The position numbers and the translations under genes were made by a program. Shown here piece by piece: positions 8,879 to 17,247 of a stretch of 64,000 nucleotides of DNA. Position 1 is the first letter of the stretch. Each line of letters opens with the position of its first letter. The DNA comes from JAAFJT01 sp031424115. Lineage in GTDB: Bacteria; Bacteroidota; Bacteroidia; Chitinophagales; Saprospiraceae. The stretch spans positions 1 through 64,000 of the forward strand of contig JANPGW010000306.1 of NCBI GenBank assembly GCA_031424115.1, in the 5' to 3' direction. The notes below the pieces were generated by a model. That model had not been told where the DNA came from. It was given only the letters and a program-made list of their open reading frames with translations, and did not search any database.

Positions 8879-8915
8879 AAGAGGGTGAACTTTTGATTAG
8901 TTCACCCTCTTATTT
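8879..8915. terminator. Bidirectional terminator between convergent genes
   Basis: Perfect 12-base stem AAGAGGGTGAAC / GTTCACCCTCTT, 9-base loop, between genes ending at 8858 and 8938. Confidence 0.85.
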
Positions 8916-8937
8916 CTTTCAAGTCATTGATAATCAA

Positions 8938-9309
8938 TTAATTAACAATGACATTTTTTTTAATAACGCTTGTGAAAGTCTTCAGCTCAATCACATAATT
9001 CCCTTTTGGGTATTTAGAGAAATCAATTTCGTAAATTGTGTTTACCGGTAATTGCCATAAAGTCTCATCTCTAAAAAGGGTTTTTCCCTCTAAATCTTTT
9101 ACCATCATACTGCTCAAATTGACGTTAATTTTTTCAAAATCAACATACAGCATACGATTTTCGCTGTCCGTGTAAATAGACCAATCTGCAGTGTTGTCAG
9201 TCTGTTTAGTTGTTTCGTACCCCAAGGAGTTAATAGATAAAAGTTGAGCGTGAAGTGGTGAAAAAGAAGAACAAACTGCGATAATCGCCGCGATGAGGAT
9301 TTTTCTCAT
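8938..9309 (-). CDS. Small secreted protein, possibly beta-sandwich (DUF3244-like)
   Basis: 123 residues with a signal peptide (about 1-21, ending LHA). The rest alternates short beta strands and ends with KYPKGNYVIELKT and a strand-rich tail. This pattern resembles the C-terminal sorting-type or DUF3244-type beta-sandwich seen in small Bacteroidota secreted proteins, but the assignment is tentative. Mono-cistronic. Confidence 0.6.
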   Translation of the reverse strand: MRKILIAAIIAVCSSFSPLHAQLLSINSLGYETTKQTDNTADWSIYTDSENRMLYVDFEKINVNLSSMMVKDLEGKTLFRDETLWQLPVNTIYEIDFSKYPKGNYVIELKTFTSVIKKNVIVN

Positions 9310-9501
9310 TAGAAAGTGTAAATTTTAATTTAAATTGTAAGAATATAATTTTAAATAACCTGTTTTCGTTAACTATTGGAAGGGCAAAAGTAAGAAATAA
9401 GTTTAATATGAGAAAAAATTTATCTATATTATATATTTTTTAACATTTTGAATCATCTAAACCTCATCAACGATAACTGTCACAAATTTATTGCAGAAAA
9501 T

Positions 9502-9533
9502 TTTGTGAAATTTTATAAAAAATATTACATTTG
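9502..9533 (+). promoter_or_regulatory. Consensus Bacteroidota promoter pointing antisense into the Nudix gene
   Basis: TTTG at 9502-9505 and TACATTTG at 9526-9533 with a 20-base spacer fit the -33/-7 pattern well. A transcript would start near 9540 and run into the 3' end of the minus-strand Nudix gene. Confidence 0.45.
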
Positions 9534-9557
9534 TGACATAGTAAAATTTAATAAAAA

Positions 9558-10175
9558 TCATTCAATCGTTGACACCACATCCAAAATACTCGCATAAATA
9601 ACGGGATTCGTTTTCAAAAAATCAGATAATATTACCCAATCCGCCCGTTCGATATCCTCTTCATACTGAGGGGTCAGTTTCGTATCGGTAGTATGCATCT
9701 CATACCAGTATGTTTTTTTGAGGATTCTCTTACCTTTCATAATGTAAGTATGATAGGTATCTATGAGATGCTTTCCCAAAGAAACATTCACAAGACCGGT
9801 TTCTTCCTGCACTTCTCTGATTGCAGCCTGTTCGGGCGTCTCCCCATTATCAATCTTCCCTTTGGGCAAATCCCAGAAATTCAACCTAAATATGAGTAAA
9901 ACTTCTTTTTTTTCGTTAAAAACAACACCGCCTGCTGCTTCAATCGGCTTAAAAAGAGATGTAAAATCATGCCACATTTCATTTATATTGTTATGAAAAA
10001 TAACAACTTTTTGGTATCTGCGTGATTTTTCAAGCAAATCAATATAATTCATCAAAAATTTCTTTTTGCCTAAATATTTAGAAACCAGGATAGATTCATC
10101 ATTTTTCCATTCTGGCAGCACCTGATCAGGATTTGTGAAAATCAATGGTGTTTCGTTGATAAAAACTTTATACAT
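9558..10175 (-). CDS. Nudix hydrolase
   Basis: About 205 residues from the ATG at 10175 (a GTG two codons upstream is an alternative). The complete Nudix box spans residues 106-128 (G-x5-E-x7-REVQEETGL), preceded by the substrate-proximal FWDLPKGK. The N-terminal 75 residues form an extra region before the GGVVFN start of the Nudix fold. Likely role: Mg-dependent hydrolysis of a nucleoside diphosphate derivative; the substrate cannot be read from sequence. Contains a motif copy at 9664. Confidence 0.85.
   Translation of the reverse strand: MYKVFINETPLIFTNPDQVLPEWKNDESILVSKYLGKKKFLMNYIDLLEKSRRYQKVVIFHNNINEMWHDFTSLFKPIEAAGGVVFNEKKEVLLIFRLNFWDLPKGKIDNGETPEQAAIREVQEETGLVNVSLGKHLIDTYHTYIMKGKRILKKTYWYEMHTTDTKLTPQYEEDIERADWVILSDFLKTNPVIYASILDVVSTIE
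9664..9673 (+). repeat. Polar G-motif copy 5 (4 G)
   Basis: TACTGAGGGG followed by T; in the Nudix gene it encodes TPQYEED. Confidence 0.75.
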
Positions 10176-10417
10176 TTGCACGATTTATTTTAAAAAAGGT
10201 AAAAATTAAGACAATTGAGTCAGTATGCTACATCCTTTAAAAATACAATTAACACATAATAAGAATTGAAAGAGCTTGAGTATAGAAAAAATATAACAGT
10301 AAATGATGTTGGCAATCTCTTTTCAGATCAACAATACGAAATTACATTTTTTGTGACAAAAAAAGCATCTGACTTCCAAATAAAATTATTGTACTCTTCA
10401 CCCTAATTGTTTTTTAT

Positions 10418-11059
10418 ATGACCATTGCACAAGAAGTAGCGAAAAATCTGTTGCAAATTAACGCCGTTAAATTGAGTCCACAAAATCCTTTTACATGGGC
10501 ATCCGGCATTAAATCACCAATCTATTGCGATAATCGCATTACACTTTACTACCCCTTAGTACGTGAGCAGATTATCGAATCTTTTGTAGAGAAATCCAGT
10601 CAATTTGACCCATTTGATATTGTGGCAGGTGTAGCGACGGCGGGTATCCCGCATGGGGCTCTTTTGGCGGATAGGCTCAAAAAACCTTTTATATATATTC
10701 GGGAAAAAGCAAAAGCCCACGGTCGTCAGAATCAAATTGAAGGAATGCCTCAAATGGATTCAAATAAACAAGGATTGCGTATATTAGTGATTGAAGATTT
10801 GATTTCAACAGGTGGTAGTAGTTTGAAGGCTGTTGAGGCGGCAAGAGAAGCGGGTTGTGTAGTAGTGGGTGTATTAGCCATTTTTACGTATGGTTTTGAA
10901 AAAGCCGACACAATTTTCAAAGAAGCGAACTGCCCGTTCGATACACTATCAAATTATGATATTTTAATTGCGCAAGCTATTGAAAACCAATATGTTAAGC
11001 CCGATGAATTAGAAACACTCAGAACTTGGCGGTTATCTCCTGAAACGTGGCATAAATAA
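10418..11059 (+). CDS. pyrE: Orotate phosphoribosyltransferase
   Basis: 213 residues, normal length. Converts orotate and PRPP to OMP in de novo pyrimidine synthesis. FTWASGIKSPIYCDNR (about 25-40) is the orotate-binding segment and LVIEDLISTGGSS (about 117-129) is the PRPP-binding motif; IREKAKAHGRQNQIEG carries the flexible-loop residues. It is not linked to other pyrimidine genes here. Start at the ATG preceding TIAQEVAK. Confidence 0.95.
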   Translation: MTIAQEVAKNLLQINAVKLSPQNPFTWASGIKSPIYCDNRITLYYPLVREQIIESFVEKSSQFDPFDIVAGVATAGIPHGALLADRLKKPFIYIREKAKAHGRQNQIEGMPQMDSNKQGLRILVIEDLISTGGSSLKAVEAAREAGCVVVGVLAIFTYGFEKADTIFKEANCPFDTLSNYDILIAQAIENQYVKPDELETLRTWRLSPETWHK

Positions 11060-11269
11060 TTGCTCAAAACAACAATATTGTTATAGAATTATTTTTACTT
11101 TGCACATCATTTTTTTTGGCATATTTTATTTTTACAGAAAAAAAATTCTGTATTTTGTCTCTCTTTTTAAATGAACTGAGCTAAAAAAAAACCAAAACAA
11201 ATTGTCATACAGTATTAAAAGAAGATGTGATTAACATCACTATTTTTAAACTGAAATCCAATTCTTTGA

Positions 11270-12349
11270 ATGAGCGTCATTACAACTGCTTCAGAACAGT
11301 TTCTATTTCAATATTTAAATAATGCCTCGCCGACTGGGTTTGAAGCATCGGGTCAAAAACTTTGGCTGGACTACATTAATCCTTATGTGGATGAATGGCA
11401 TCTCGATAACTACGGAACAGCTTATACTGTGATTAATCCGGGCAAGCAGTATCGCGTCGTAATCGAAGGTCATGCCGACGAAATTTCATGGTTCGTTAAT
11501 TACATTACGGATGATGGTTTCATTCACGTCATTAGAAACGGTGGCTCAGACCAAGTAATAGCCCCTTCTAAAAGAGTCAATATCCACACCAAAAAAGGAA
11601 TCGTTAAAGGAGTATTTGGCTGGCCCGCCATTCACGTCAGAACCGGCAAAGACGCCAACATCATGCCTGAGTTGTCAAATATATTCATTGATACCGGCGC
11701 AAAAAATAAAGATGAGGTGGCTGAAATGGGCATCCATGTAGGCTGTGTTATCACTTATGAAGATGAGCTCATAAAACTCAACGATCGCTTCTATTGTGGA
11801 AGAGCCTTGGATAATCGAATTGGTGGTTTTTGTATAGCGGAAGTGGCGAGATTACTAAAAGAGAATAATATTGAATTACCTTATTCACTTTATATTGTCA
11901 ACTCCGTACAAGAAGAAGTGGGTCTGAGAGGCGCGGAAATGATTGCGAATACCATAAAACCCCACGTGGCAATTGTGACCGACGTTTGCCACGATACCGG
12001 CACACCTCTGATGAACGCTAAAGTTCAAGGCGATATCAAATGCGGCAAGGGACCGAGTTTGAGTTATGCCCCCTCAGTACACAATAATTTGTTAGACCTG
12101 ATCATCGCTACGGCAAGTGAAAAAGAAATTCCTTTCCAACGTCAAGCAGCGAGTCGAACAACCGGAACGGATACGGATGCTTTCGCCTATTCAAACGGAG
12201 GCGTGGTTTCGGCTTTGATTTCTCTACCCTTGCGTTATATGCATACAACCGTTGAAATGGCTCACAAAGAAGATATTGATAATGTCATCCGGTTGATGTT
12301 CGAAACTTTACAAAAAATTGAAGAAAATCATAATTTTAAATACTTTTAA
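11270..12349 (+). CDS. M42 family metallopeptidase (glutamyl aminopeptidase/FrvX type)
   Basis: 359 residues. Metal ligands and catalytic residues of the M42 dinuclear-zinc fold are visible: EGHADEI (His), RALDNRIGG (Asp), VQEEVGLRG (Glu-Glu), VTDVCHDTG (Asp) and YMHTTVEMAH (His). A cytosolic self-assembling aminopeptidase is expected. It stands alone, followed by a terminator at 12367. Motif copy at 12069 encodes APSVH. Confidence 0.92.
   Translation: MSVITTASEQFLFQYLNNASPTGFEASGQKLWLDYINPYVDEWHLDNYGTAYTVINPGKQYRVVIEGHADEISWFVNYITDDGFIHVIRNGGSDQVIAPSKRVNIHTKKGIVKGVFGWPAIHVRTGKDANIMPELSNIFIDTGAKNKDEVAEMGIHVGCVITYEDELIKLNDRFYCGRALDNRIGGFCIAEVARLLKENNIELPYSLYIVNSVQEEVGLRGAEMIANTIKPHVAIVTDVCHDTGTPLMNAKVQGDIKCGKGPSLSYAPSVHNNLLDLIIATASEKEIPFQRQAASRTTGTDTDAFAYSNGGVVSALISLPLRYMHTTVEMAHKEDIDNVIRLMFETLQKIEENHNFKYF
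12069..12079 (-). repeat. Polar G-motif copy 6 (5 G)
   Basis: CCCCCTCAGTA on the + strand inside the M42 gene, encoding PSV. Flanks deviate from consensus (G and C on the motif strand). Confidence 0.82.
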
Positions 12350-12366
12350 TGTAAACATCAAGTAAT

Positions 12367-12403
12367 AAAAAAAGCCTTGCGGAATTGTGCGAGGCTTTTT
12401 TTA
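12367..12403 (+). terminator. Terminator after the M42 peptidase gene
   Basis: AAAAAGCCTTGC / GCGAGGCTTTTT stem followed by a T run, 18 bases after the stop. It overlaps the nominal first codons of the next open frame, which supports a later start there. Confidence 0.85.
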
Positions 12404-12426
12404 TTTTTGCTAAAAACATAAGCATC

Positions 12427-13308
12427 TTGAAATATCTCATAAAAGTTCTCGATTTCCTCATTTACGGTAATTTTTTTATAGCTCTTTGCGCGGCAGCTCA
12501 GGCTTACCAAACCTTGTATCTTCGTCATTATAGTGTGGATGGCAATCCTCACATCATTTTTATATTTTCTGCTACTTTTTTCCTGTATAATATCCACAAA
12601 GCCATTACTTTTTATCTTAAAAAGGATATTCTCGAGTATAACGCTCCTATACAACACGCACAAAACCGCTTTTTAAAAGCGAAAGCTTTTGAAACACCGA
12701 TTAGTATTTTGACATTCACCGCCGGGATGGTGAGTTTAGAGACGTATTTGCGTTTTTATATTGATACCCAATGTTTAATAGCGAGTGTCGGAGCCTTGTG
12801 TATGTTGTATGTGCTTCCTATTTTTAAAGGGAAAAGATTGAGAGACATACCTTATCTAAAAATTTTTCTTATTGCTGGCGTGTGGGCGTTCGTCACGGTT
12901 ACATTTCCCCTCAAAGCATTCGCCAAAGAATGGTATTCTTGCGACACATTTATGATAATTGAAAAAATATTTTTTATTTTAGCCATCACCATCCCTTTCG
13001 ATATTCGAGATATGGTTTTGGATGCTTCAACCGGTGTCAAAACGATACCCCTCAGTATAGGTACCAAAAACTCAAAATGGCTGGCTTACGGTTTGTTAAC
13101 GATGTCTTTCCTTACTGCTCTTTTCATCAATCTGATGAGTGTTTACACTCTCAATACACTCATTGCGATTGGTATTTCATTGGCAATAAGTGCATTCGTT
13201 ATCCATAAAACGAATAATAAAAGAAGCGATTATTTCTACTATTTCTTTGTAGATGGGCTTTTATTGCTTCAAACAATCCTTGTGTTACTGATTAGTTTTG
13301 AGTTTTAA
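12427..13308 (+). CDS. UbiA-like prenyltransferase family membrane protein
   Basis: About 293 residues, strongly hydrophobic with about eight helices. The C-terminal half keeps a UbiA-like second motif FDIRDMVLDASTGVKTIP, but the first Asp-rich motif usual for UbiA enzymes (NxxxDxxxD) is not seen, so activity on prenyl diphosphates is uncertain. No ATG is available after the upstream terminator; TTG at 12427 directly before KYLIKVLDF is the best start. Convergent with rmlD. Confidence 0.65.
   Translation: MKYLIKVLDFLIYGNFFIALCAAAQAYQTLYLRHYSVDGNPHIIFIFSATFFLYNIHKAITFYLKKDILEYNAPIQHAQNRFLKAKAFETPISILTFTAGMVSLETYLRFYIDTQCLIASVGALCMLYVLPIFKGKRLRDIPYLKIFLIAGVWAFVTVTFPLKAFAKEWYSCDTFMIIEKIFFILAITIPFDIRDMVLDASTGVKTIPLSIGTKNSKWLAYGLLTMSFLTALFINLMSVYTLNTLIAIGISLAISAFVIHKTNNKRSDYFYYFFVDGLLLLQTILVLLISFEF
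13048..13057 (-). repeat. Polar G-motif copy 7 (4 G)
   Basis: CCCCTCAGTA on the + strand, flanked by A and T as in consensus; encodes IPLSI in the UbiA-like gene, beside its conserved motif. Confidence 0.75.
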
Positions 13309-13351
13309 GTTTTGGGTTTGACACACCCAAAACTCAAAACTCAAAACTCAA
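13294..13351. terminator. Long bidirectional hairpin spanning two stop codons
   Basis: AGTTTTGAGTTTTAAG... faces ...CTCAAAACTCAAAACT, with an inner GGGT/ACCC stem. It overlaps the stops of the UbiA-like gene (13308) and of rmlD (13348). Confidence 0.8.
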
Positions 13352-14229
13352 GCCAACTCTTTCAATACTGTTTTTAGGCTATCTACCCAATGTGGAATCT
13401 CCAAACCAAACACTTTTTTTATCTTGTTTTTATTTAAAACGCTGAATGGAGGCCGTTGAGCCGGCGTCGGGTATTGAGCCGATTCGATAGGATTTACTTG
13501 GCAATCAATCTGACGAATGTCAAAAATGGCTTTTGTGAAATCATACCAACTCGTCACACCTTCGTTACTGTAATGGTAAATACCGTGAAGGTTTTTGAGA
13601 TCCACTTCCTGATGGTGCGCTTTATACATAATTTTCAGAATCGCTCTCGCTAAATCCCGCGCGTTGGTAGGCGTACCAATTTGGTCAAACACAACGTTAA
13701 TAGAATCTCGTTCTTTACCTAAGCGCAACATGGTTTTAGCAAAATTATGTCCGTAAACCCCATAAACCCATGACGTTCGGATGACAAGCGTTTGCTCACA
13801 AAATTTTAGAGCGGCCAAATCCCCTTTCAGTTTCGTCTTGGCATACACGCCTTTAGGACTTACTTTATCACCTTCTTTAAAAGGAGTATTTTGACTGTTG
13901 TGATACACATAATCCGTTGAAATATGAATCATCGCCGCACCATAAGCTTGAGCCGCTTTAGCAAGGTTGCGCGCACCATTCACATTGATTTTGGTCGCTA
14001 AATTAACATCATTTTCTGCCTTATCCACAGCCGTGTAAGCAGCGCAGTTGACTACAAATTGAGGTTTGTTGTTACTGAAAAAATTCATCACCTGTCGGGG
14101 TTTGGTAATATCCAGACCGTCAACATCGGTAAAAATAAAGCGAAAATGAGGATGTGTGAAAGACAAAAAACGGAACTCATTGCCGAGTTGACCTTGCGCA
14201 CCAGTAATAAGGATGGTTGGTTTTTCCAT
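13348..14229 (-). CDS. rfbD: dTDP-4-dehydrorhamnose reductase
   Basis: About 293 residues from the ATG at 14229 (9 codons inside the open frame). Extended SDR fold: TGAQGQLGNEF nucleotide-binding loop at about 9-19, STDYVYH, and catalytic YAKTK. Catalyses the last step of dTDP-L-rhamnose synthesis, NAD(P)H-dependent reduction of dTDP-4-keto-rhamnose. rmlC lies upstream across a probable MITE; no rmlB is present in the window. Confidence 0.9.
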   Translation of the reverse strand: MEKPTILITGAQGQLGNEFRFLSFTHPHFRFIFTDVDGLDITKPRQVMNFFSNNKPQFVVNCAAYTAVDKAENDVNLATKINVNGARNLAKAAQAYGAAMIHISTDYVYHNSQNTPFKEGDKVSPKGVYAKTKLKGDLAALKFCEQTLVIRTSWVYGVYGHNFAKTMLRLGKERDSINVVFDQIGTPTNARDLARAILKIMYKAHHQEVDLKNLHGIYHYSNEGVTSWYDFTKAIFDIRQIDCQVNPIESAQYPTPAQRPPFSVLNKNKIKKVFGLEIPHWVDSLKTVLKELA

Positions 14230-14285
14230 GTTTATCATATCAGCATTGTCAAGCATAAATCATCCCGAATTTTAAGAAAGATAGA

Positions 14286-14306
14286 AATGACCTTAGCGAG
14301 GTCATT
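14286..14306. terminator. Small hairpin between rmlC and rmlD
   Basis: AATGACCT tagcg AGGTCATT, 8-base perfect stem and 5-base loop. Lacks a strong T run; could be a weak terminator or mRNA structure. Confidence 0.4.
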
Positions 14307-14351
14307 CTCTTTGACTTAGTAATGAACAAATAATAACTTGGTTGTTTTTCC

Positions 14352-14529
14352 TTTAAGGGGTTGTGTAATAAGTTTTTTAAAATTGTTTAGCCCAAATTAT
14401 ATTCTGTTTTTCAACTCAACCTTGCGAAGATTCAAAACCCTCGTAAGGTTATTTCGAAGAATTTAGAATTAAATTTGGCAAATTTTTTCTATAAAGTGAC
14501 TTTTAGACCTTATTACACAACGCCTTAAA
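14352..14529. mobile_element. Probable MITE (178 bp) with 21-bp terminal inverted repeats
   Basis: TTTAAGGGGTTGTGTAATAAG at 14352-14372 is matched 20 of 21 by the reverse complement of 14509-14529. Both ends carry TTAA outside the G-rich repeat, which may be a target duplication. No transposase is encoded. An inner inverted repeat AACCTTGCGAAG / CTCGTAAGGTT lies near 14417-14450. It fills most of the 370-base gap between rmlD and rmlC. Confidence 0.7.
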
Positions 14530-14601
14530 ATGAAAATACCCAAGTTGTTTTTTAAGCGTTACTTATTAAAAATTTAGGATAACTTAAACTTGTTTTACAC
14601 A

Positions 14602-15147
14602 TTAATAAAATTTCAAATGATTACCAAAGGTAGGATTGATTATATCTTTCTCAGACAAAATGGCTTCTGAAAGGTCAAATTGCCAATCAATATTCAATGC
14701 AGGGTCATTATACAATATCCCGCCTTCGCTCGCTTTGGAATAAAAGTTATCACATTTATAAAAAAACTCAGCGGTTTCACTCAACACCAAAAAGCCGTGG
14801 GCAAAACCTCTCGGAATGAACAATTGCTTTTTATTTTCAGCGCTTAATAGCAGATTGTAAGATTGGCCATAAGTTGGCGACCCTTCGCGAATATCCACCA
14901 CAACATCTAAAACCTCCCCTTCTATACAACGCACTAATTTAGCTTGGGCATAGGCGCCACGTTGATAATGCAACCCCCTCAGTACCCCTCGGCTGGAGCG
15001 GCTCTGATTGTCCTGCACAAAGACAGCATTAATACCGGCTTTTCTGAAAACATCATAGTTATAGCTTTCAAAAAAATAGCCTCTGTCATCACCCCATATT
15101 TTAGGTTCAAACACTATTAAACCTTCAATGCCTGTTTCAGTAAACAT
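14602..15147 (-). CDS. rfbC: dTDP-4-dehydrorhamnose 3,5-epimerase
   Basis: 181 residues, full length for RmlC. Cupin fold with the catalytic-His segment RGVLRGLHYQRG (about 53-64) and the following VVVDIREGSPTYGQ; RSSRG and the conserved GFAHGFLVLSE loop are present. Makes dTDP-4-keto-L-rhamnose for the RmlD step. A polar G-motif encodes VLRG directly before the conserved LHYQ. Ends 20 bases from lepA on the same strand. Confidence 0.94.
   Translation of the reverse strand: MFTETGIEGLIVFEPKIWGDDRGYFFESYNYDVFRKAGINAVFVQDNQSRSSRGVLRGLHYQRGAYAQAKLVRCIEGEVLDVVVDIREGSPTYGQSYNLLLSAENKKQLFIPRGFAHGFLVLSETAEFFYKCDNFYSKASEGGILYNDPALNIDWQFDLSEAILSEKDIINPTFGNHLKFY
14974..14984 (-). repeat. Polar G-motif copy 8 (5 G)
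   Basis: CCCCCTCAGTA on the + strand inside rmlC; in the gene direction it encodes VLRG beside the catalytic segment. Confidence 0.88.
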
Positions 15148-15167
15148 AAAAAAAATTTAGAGTTGTG

Positions 15168-16976
15168 TTAATCGTTTAGTTTCAATACTTCAATAAATGC
15201 AGTTTGAGGTACTTCTACTGTACCGAATTGACGCATTTTCTTTTTGCCTTCTTTCTGTTTTTCTAATAGCTTCCGCTTACGTGAGATATCACCACCGTAG
15301 CATTTAGCCGTTACGTCTTTACGCATAGCAGAAATAGTTTCCCGAGCTATGATTTTAGCACCTACTGCGGCTTGAATGGGAATCATAAATTGATGACGAG
15401 GTATCAACTCTTTCAATTTTTCACACAAACGGCGACCCACTTGCTCTGCTTTAGTGCGATGAACAAGGGCTGAAAAAGCATCCACATTTTCACTGTTCAG
15501 CTTAATGTCTAATTTTACAATGTCAGACTCTCGGTATCCGATAGGATGATAATCAAACGATGCATAGCCCCGAGAAATAGATTTCAATTTATCATAAAAA
15601 TCAAAAACAATTTCTGCCAATGGCATTTCAAAAACCAACTCCACGCGGGTAGTGGTCAAATAATTTTGTTTTTTCAAAAATCCCCGTTTATCCATGCATA
15701 AAGTCATTATCGTACCGATATATTCGGGTTTTGTAATGATTTGCGCTTCAATAAAAGGTTCTTTTGCATATTCTAACATGGAAGGATCAGGCAATTCAGC
15801 CGGTTGTCGAATAAGGTATTCTTCTGAGCCTTTCTTGGTCAATTTGGCAAAATAGGATACGTTTGGAATGGTAACGATGATATCCTGATCAAATTCACGA
15901 CGCAAACGCTCGGTGACGATTTCAAGGTGCAACATACCCAAAAAGCCACAACGGAAACCAAAGCCCAAAGCAACAGATGTTTCAGGTTCAAAAATCAAAG
16001 AAGCATCATTCAATTGCAATTTTTCAAGACTGTCCCTTAAATCTTCAAAATCATCGTTGTCTATTGGGTAAATACCGGCGAAAACCATCGGCTTCACTTC
16101 CTCAAATCCCTTAACGCCTTCTAAACAAGGCCTTGCGGCATGCGTAACGGTATCCCCTACTTTTATTTCTTTTACGGATTTTACGCCCGTAATGATATAA
16201 CCCACATCACCCGCCATCAACTCTTGCTTTGGCATTAAACTCATTTGTAAAATACCGATCTCATTGGCTTCATAATCTTTACCGGTGTGGAAAAAGCGAA
16301 TTTTATCGCCTTTGCGCAATGTGCCGTTGAGAATACGAAAATAGGCAATAATACCTCTGAATGAATTGAAAACAGAGTCAAATATCAAGCATTGCAGCGG
16401 TGCTTCTGGATCACCTTTAGGTGCCGGAATGCGATTGACTATGGCAGTCATAATATCTTGAATACCAATGCCCACTTTTCCACTTGCCAGTACAATATCT
16501 TCTTTGTCGCAGCCAATAAGATCAATGATTTGGTCTGACACTTCTTCAATCATTGCGGCTTCCATATCTATTTTATTCAATACCGGAATAATCTCAAGGT
16601 TGTGTTCAAGAGCTAAGAACAGATTGGAAATTGTCTGCGCTTGGATGCCTTGTGTTGCATCTACTAATAATAGTGCGCCTTCACAAGCGGCAATCGAGCG
16701 TGACACTTCATAACTAAAATCTACGTGACCGGGAGTATCAATCAGATTAAAGGTGTAAGTTTCGCCGTTGGTATGGTCGTAATAAATTTGAATGGCGTGA
16801 CTTTTTATTGTAATACCACGTTCGCGTTCCAAGTCCATATCATCCAAGGCTTGGTCTTGCATATCTCTCGCTGAAATAGTTTTAGTGAATTCTAATAATC
16901 GGTCGCTCAAAGTACTTTTTCCATGGTCAATGTGAGCGATGACGCAGAAATTACGGATATTTTTTTGATTAGACAT
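15168..16976 (-). CDS. lepA: Elongation factor 4 (LepA), translational GTPase
   Basis: 602 residues. All G motifs are present: AHIDHGKSTLSD (P loop, about 13-24), ERERGITI (switch I), DTPGHVDF, NKIDM. The LepA-specific C-terminal domain is seen in AKCYGGDISRKRKLLEKQKEGK. EF4 acts on the ribosome during initiation or stress back-translocation. Promoter at 17054-17061; rmlC follows after 20 bases and may share the transcript. Confidence 0.97.
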   Translation of the reverse strand: MSNQKNIRNFCVIAHIDHGKSTLSDRLLEFTKTISARDMQDQALDDMDLERERGITIKSHAIQIYYDHTNGETYTFNLIDTPGHVDFSYEVSRSIAACEGALLLVDATQGIQAQTISNLFLALEHNLEIIPVLNKIDMEAAMIEEVSDQIIDLIGCDKEDIVLASGKVGIGIQDIMTAIVNRIPAPKGDPEAPLQCLIFDSVFNSFRGIIAYFRILNGTLRKGDKIRFFHTGKDYEANEIGILQMSLMPKQELMAGDVGYIITGVKSVKEIKVGDTVTHAARPCLEGVKGFEEVKPMVFAGIYPIDNDDFEDLRDSLEKLQLNDASLIFEPETSVALGFGFRCGFLGMLHLEIVTERLRREFDQDIIVTIPNVSYFAKLTKKGSEEYLIRQPAELPDPSMLEYAKEPFIEAQIITKPEYIGTIMTLCMDKRGFLKKQNYLTTTRVELVFEMPLAEIVFDFYDKLKSISRGYASFDYHPIGYRESDIVKLDIKLNSENVDAFSALVHRTKAEQVGRRLCEKLKELIPRHQFMIPIQAAVGAKIIARETISAMRKDVTAKCYGGDISRKRKLLEKQKEGKKKMRQFGTVEVPQTAFIEVLKLND

Positions 16977-17053
16977 CTATTTATGACTGATTAATACAGA
17001 TTTTAAGATTTCGCTGATTTGATTTTATAACAATAAAATAAAATTTGGCGGCG

Positions 17054-17061
17054 CAAAGATA
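17054..17061 (-). promoter_or_regulatory. -7 promoter element for lepA
   Basis: The minus strand reads TATCTTTG, about 80 bases before the lepA ATG. The region where the -33 element should lie is occupied by a polar G-motif copy (17076-17086). Confidence 0.55.
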
Positions 17062-17075
17062 CAAAAAATGGGCAA

Positions 17076-17086
17076 TACTGAGGGGG
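17076..17086 (+). repeat. Polar G-motif copy 9 (5 G)
   Basis: TACTGAGGGGG flanked by A and T, intergenic, 14 bases upstream of the lepA -7 element. Confidence 0.88.
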
Positions 17087-17186
17087 TATCTTTTTATTTT
17101 ATTTTGCGCCGTTTATGTATCTCGAACTATAAGGAACGAATTTTCGCCTATTTTGTTCGACCTAAAAAACGCGAGCGGTTAAACTG

Positions 17187-17229
17187 AAAGAACGAAAAGT
17201 GAGACGTCTCATCACTTTTCGTTCTTTTT
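17187..17229. terminator. Terminator after the desaturase gene
   Basis: 16-base perfect stem AAAGAACGAAAAGTGA / TCACTTTTCGTTCTTT, 9-base loop. Lies 19 bases past the desaturase stop. Confidence 0.85.
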
Positions 17230-17247
17230 ATACAAGCAATCTTTATT

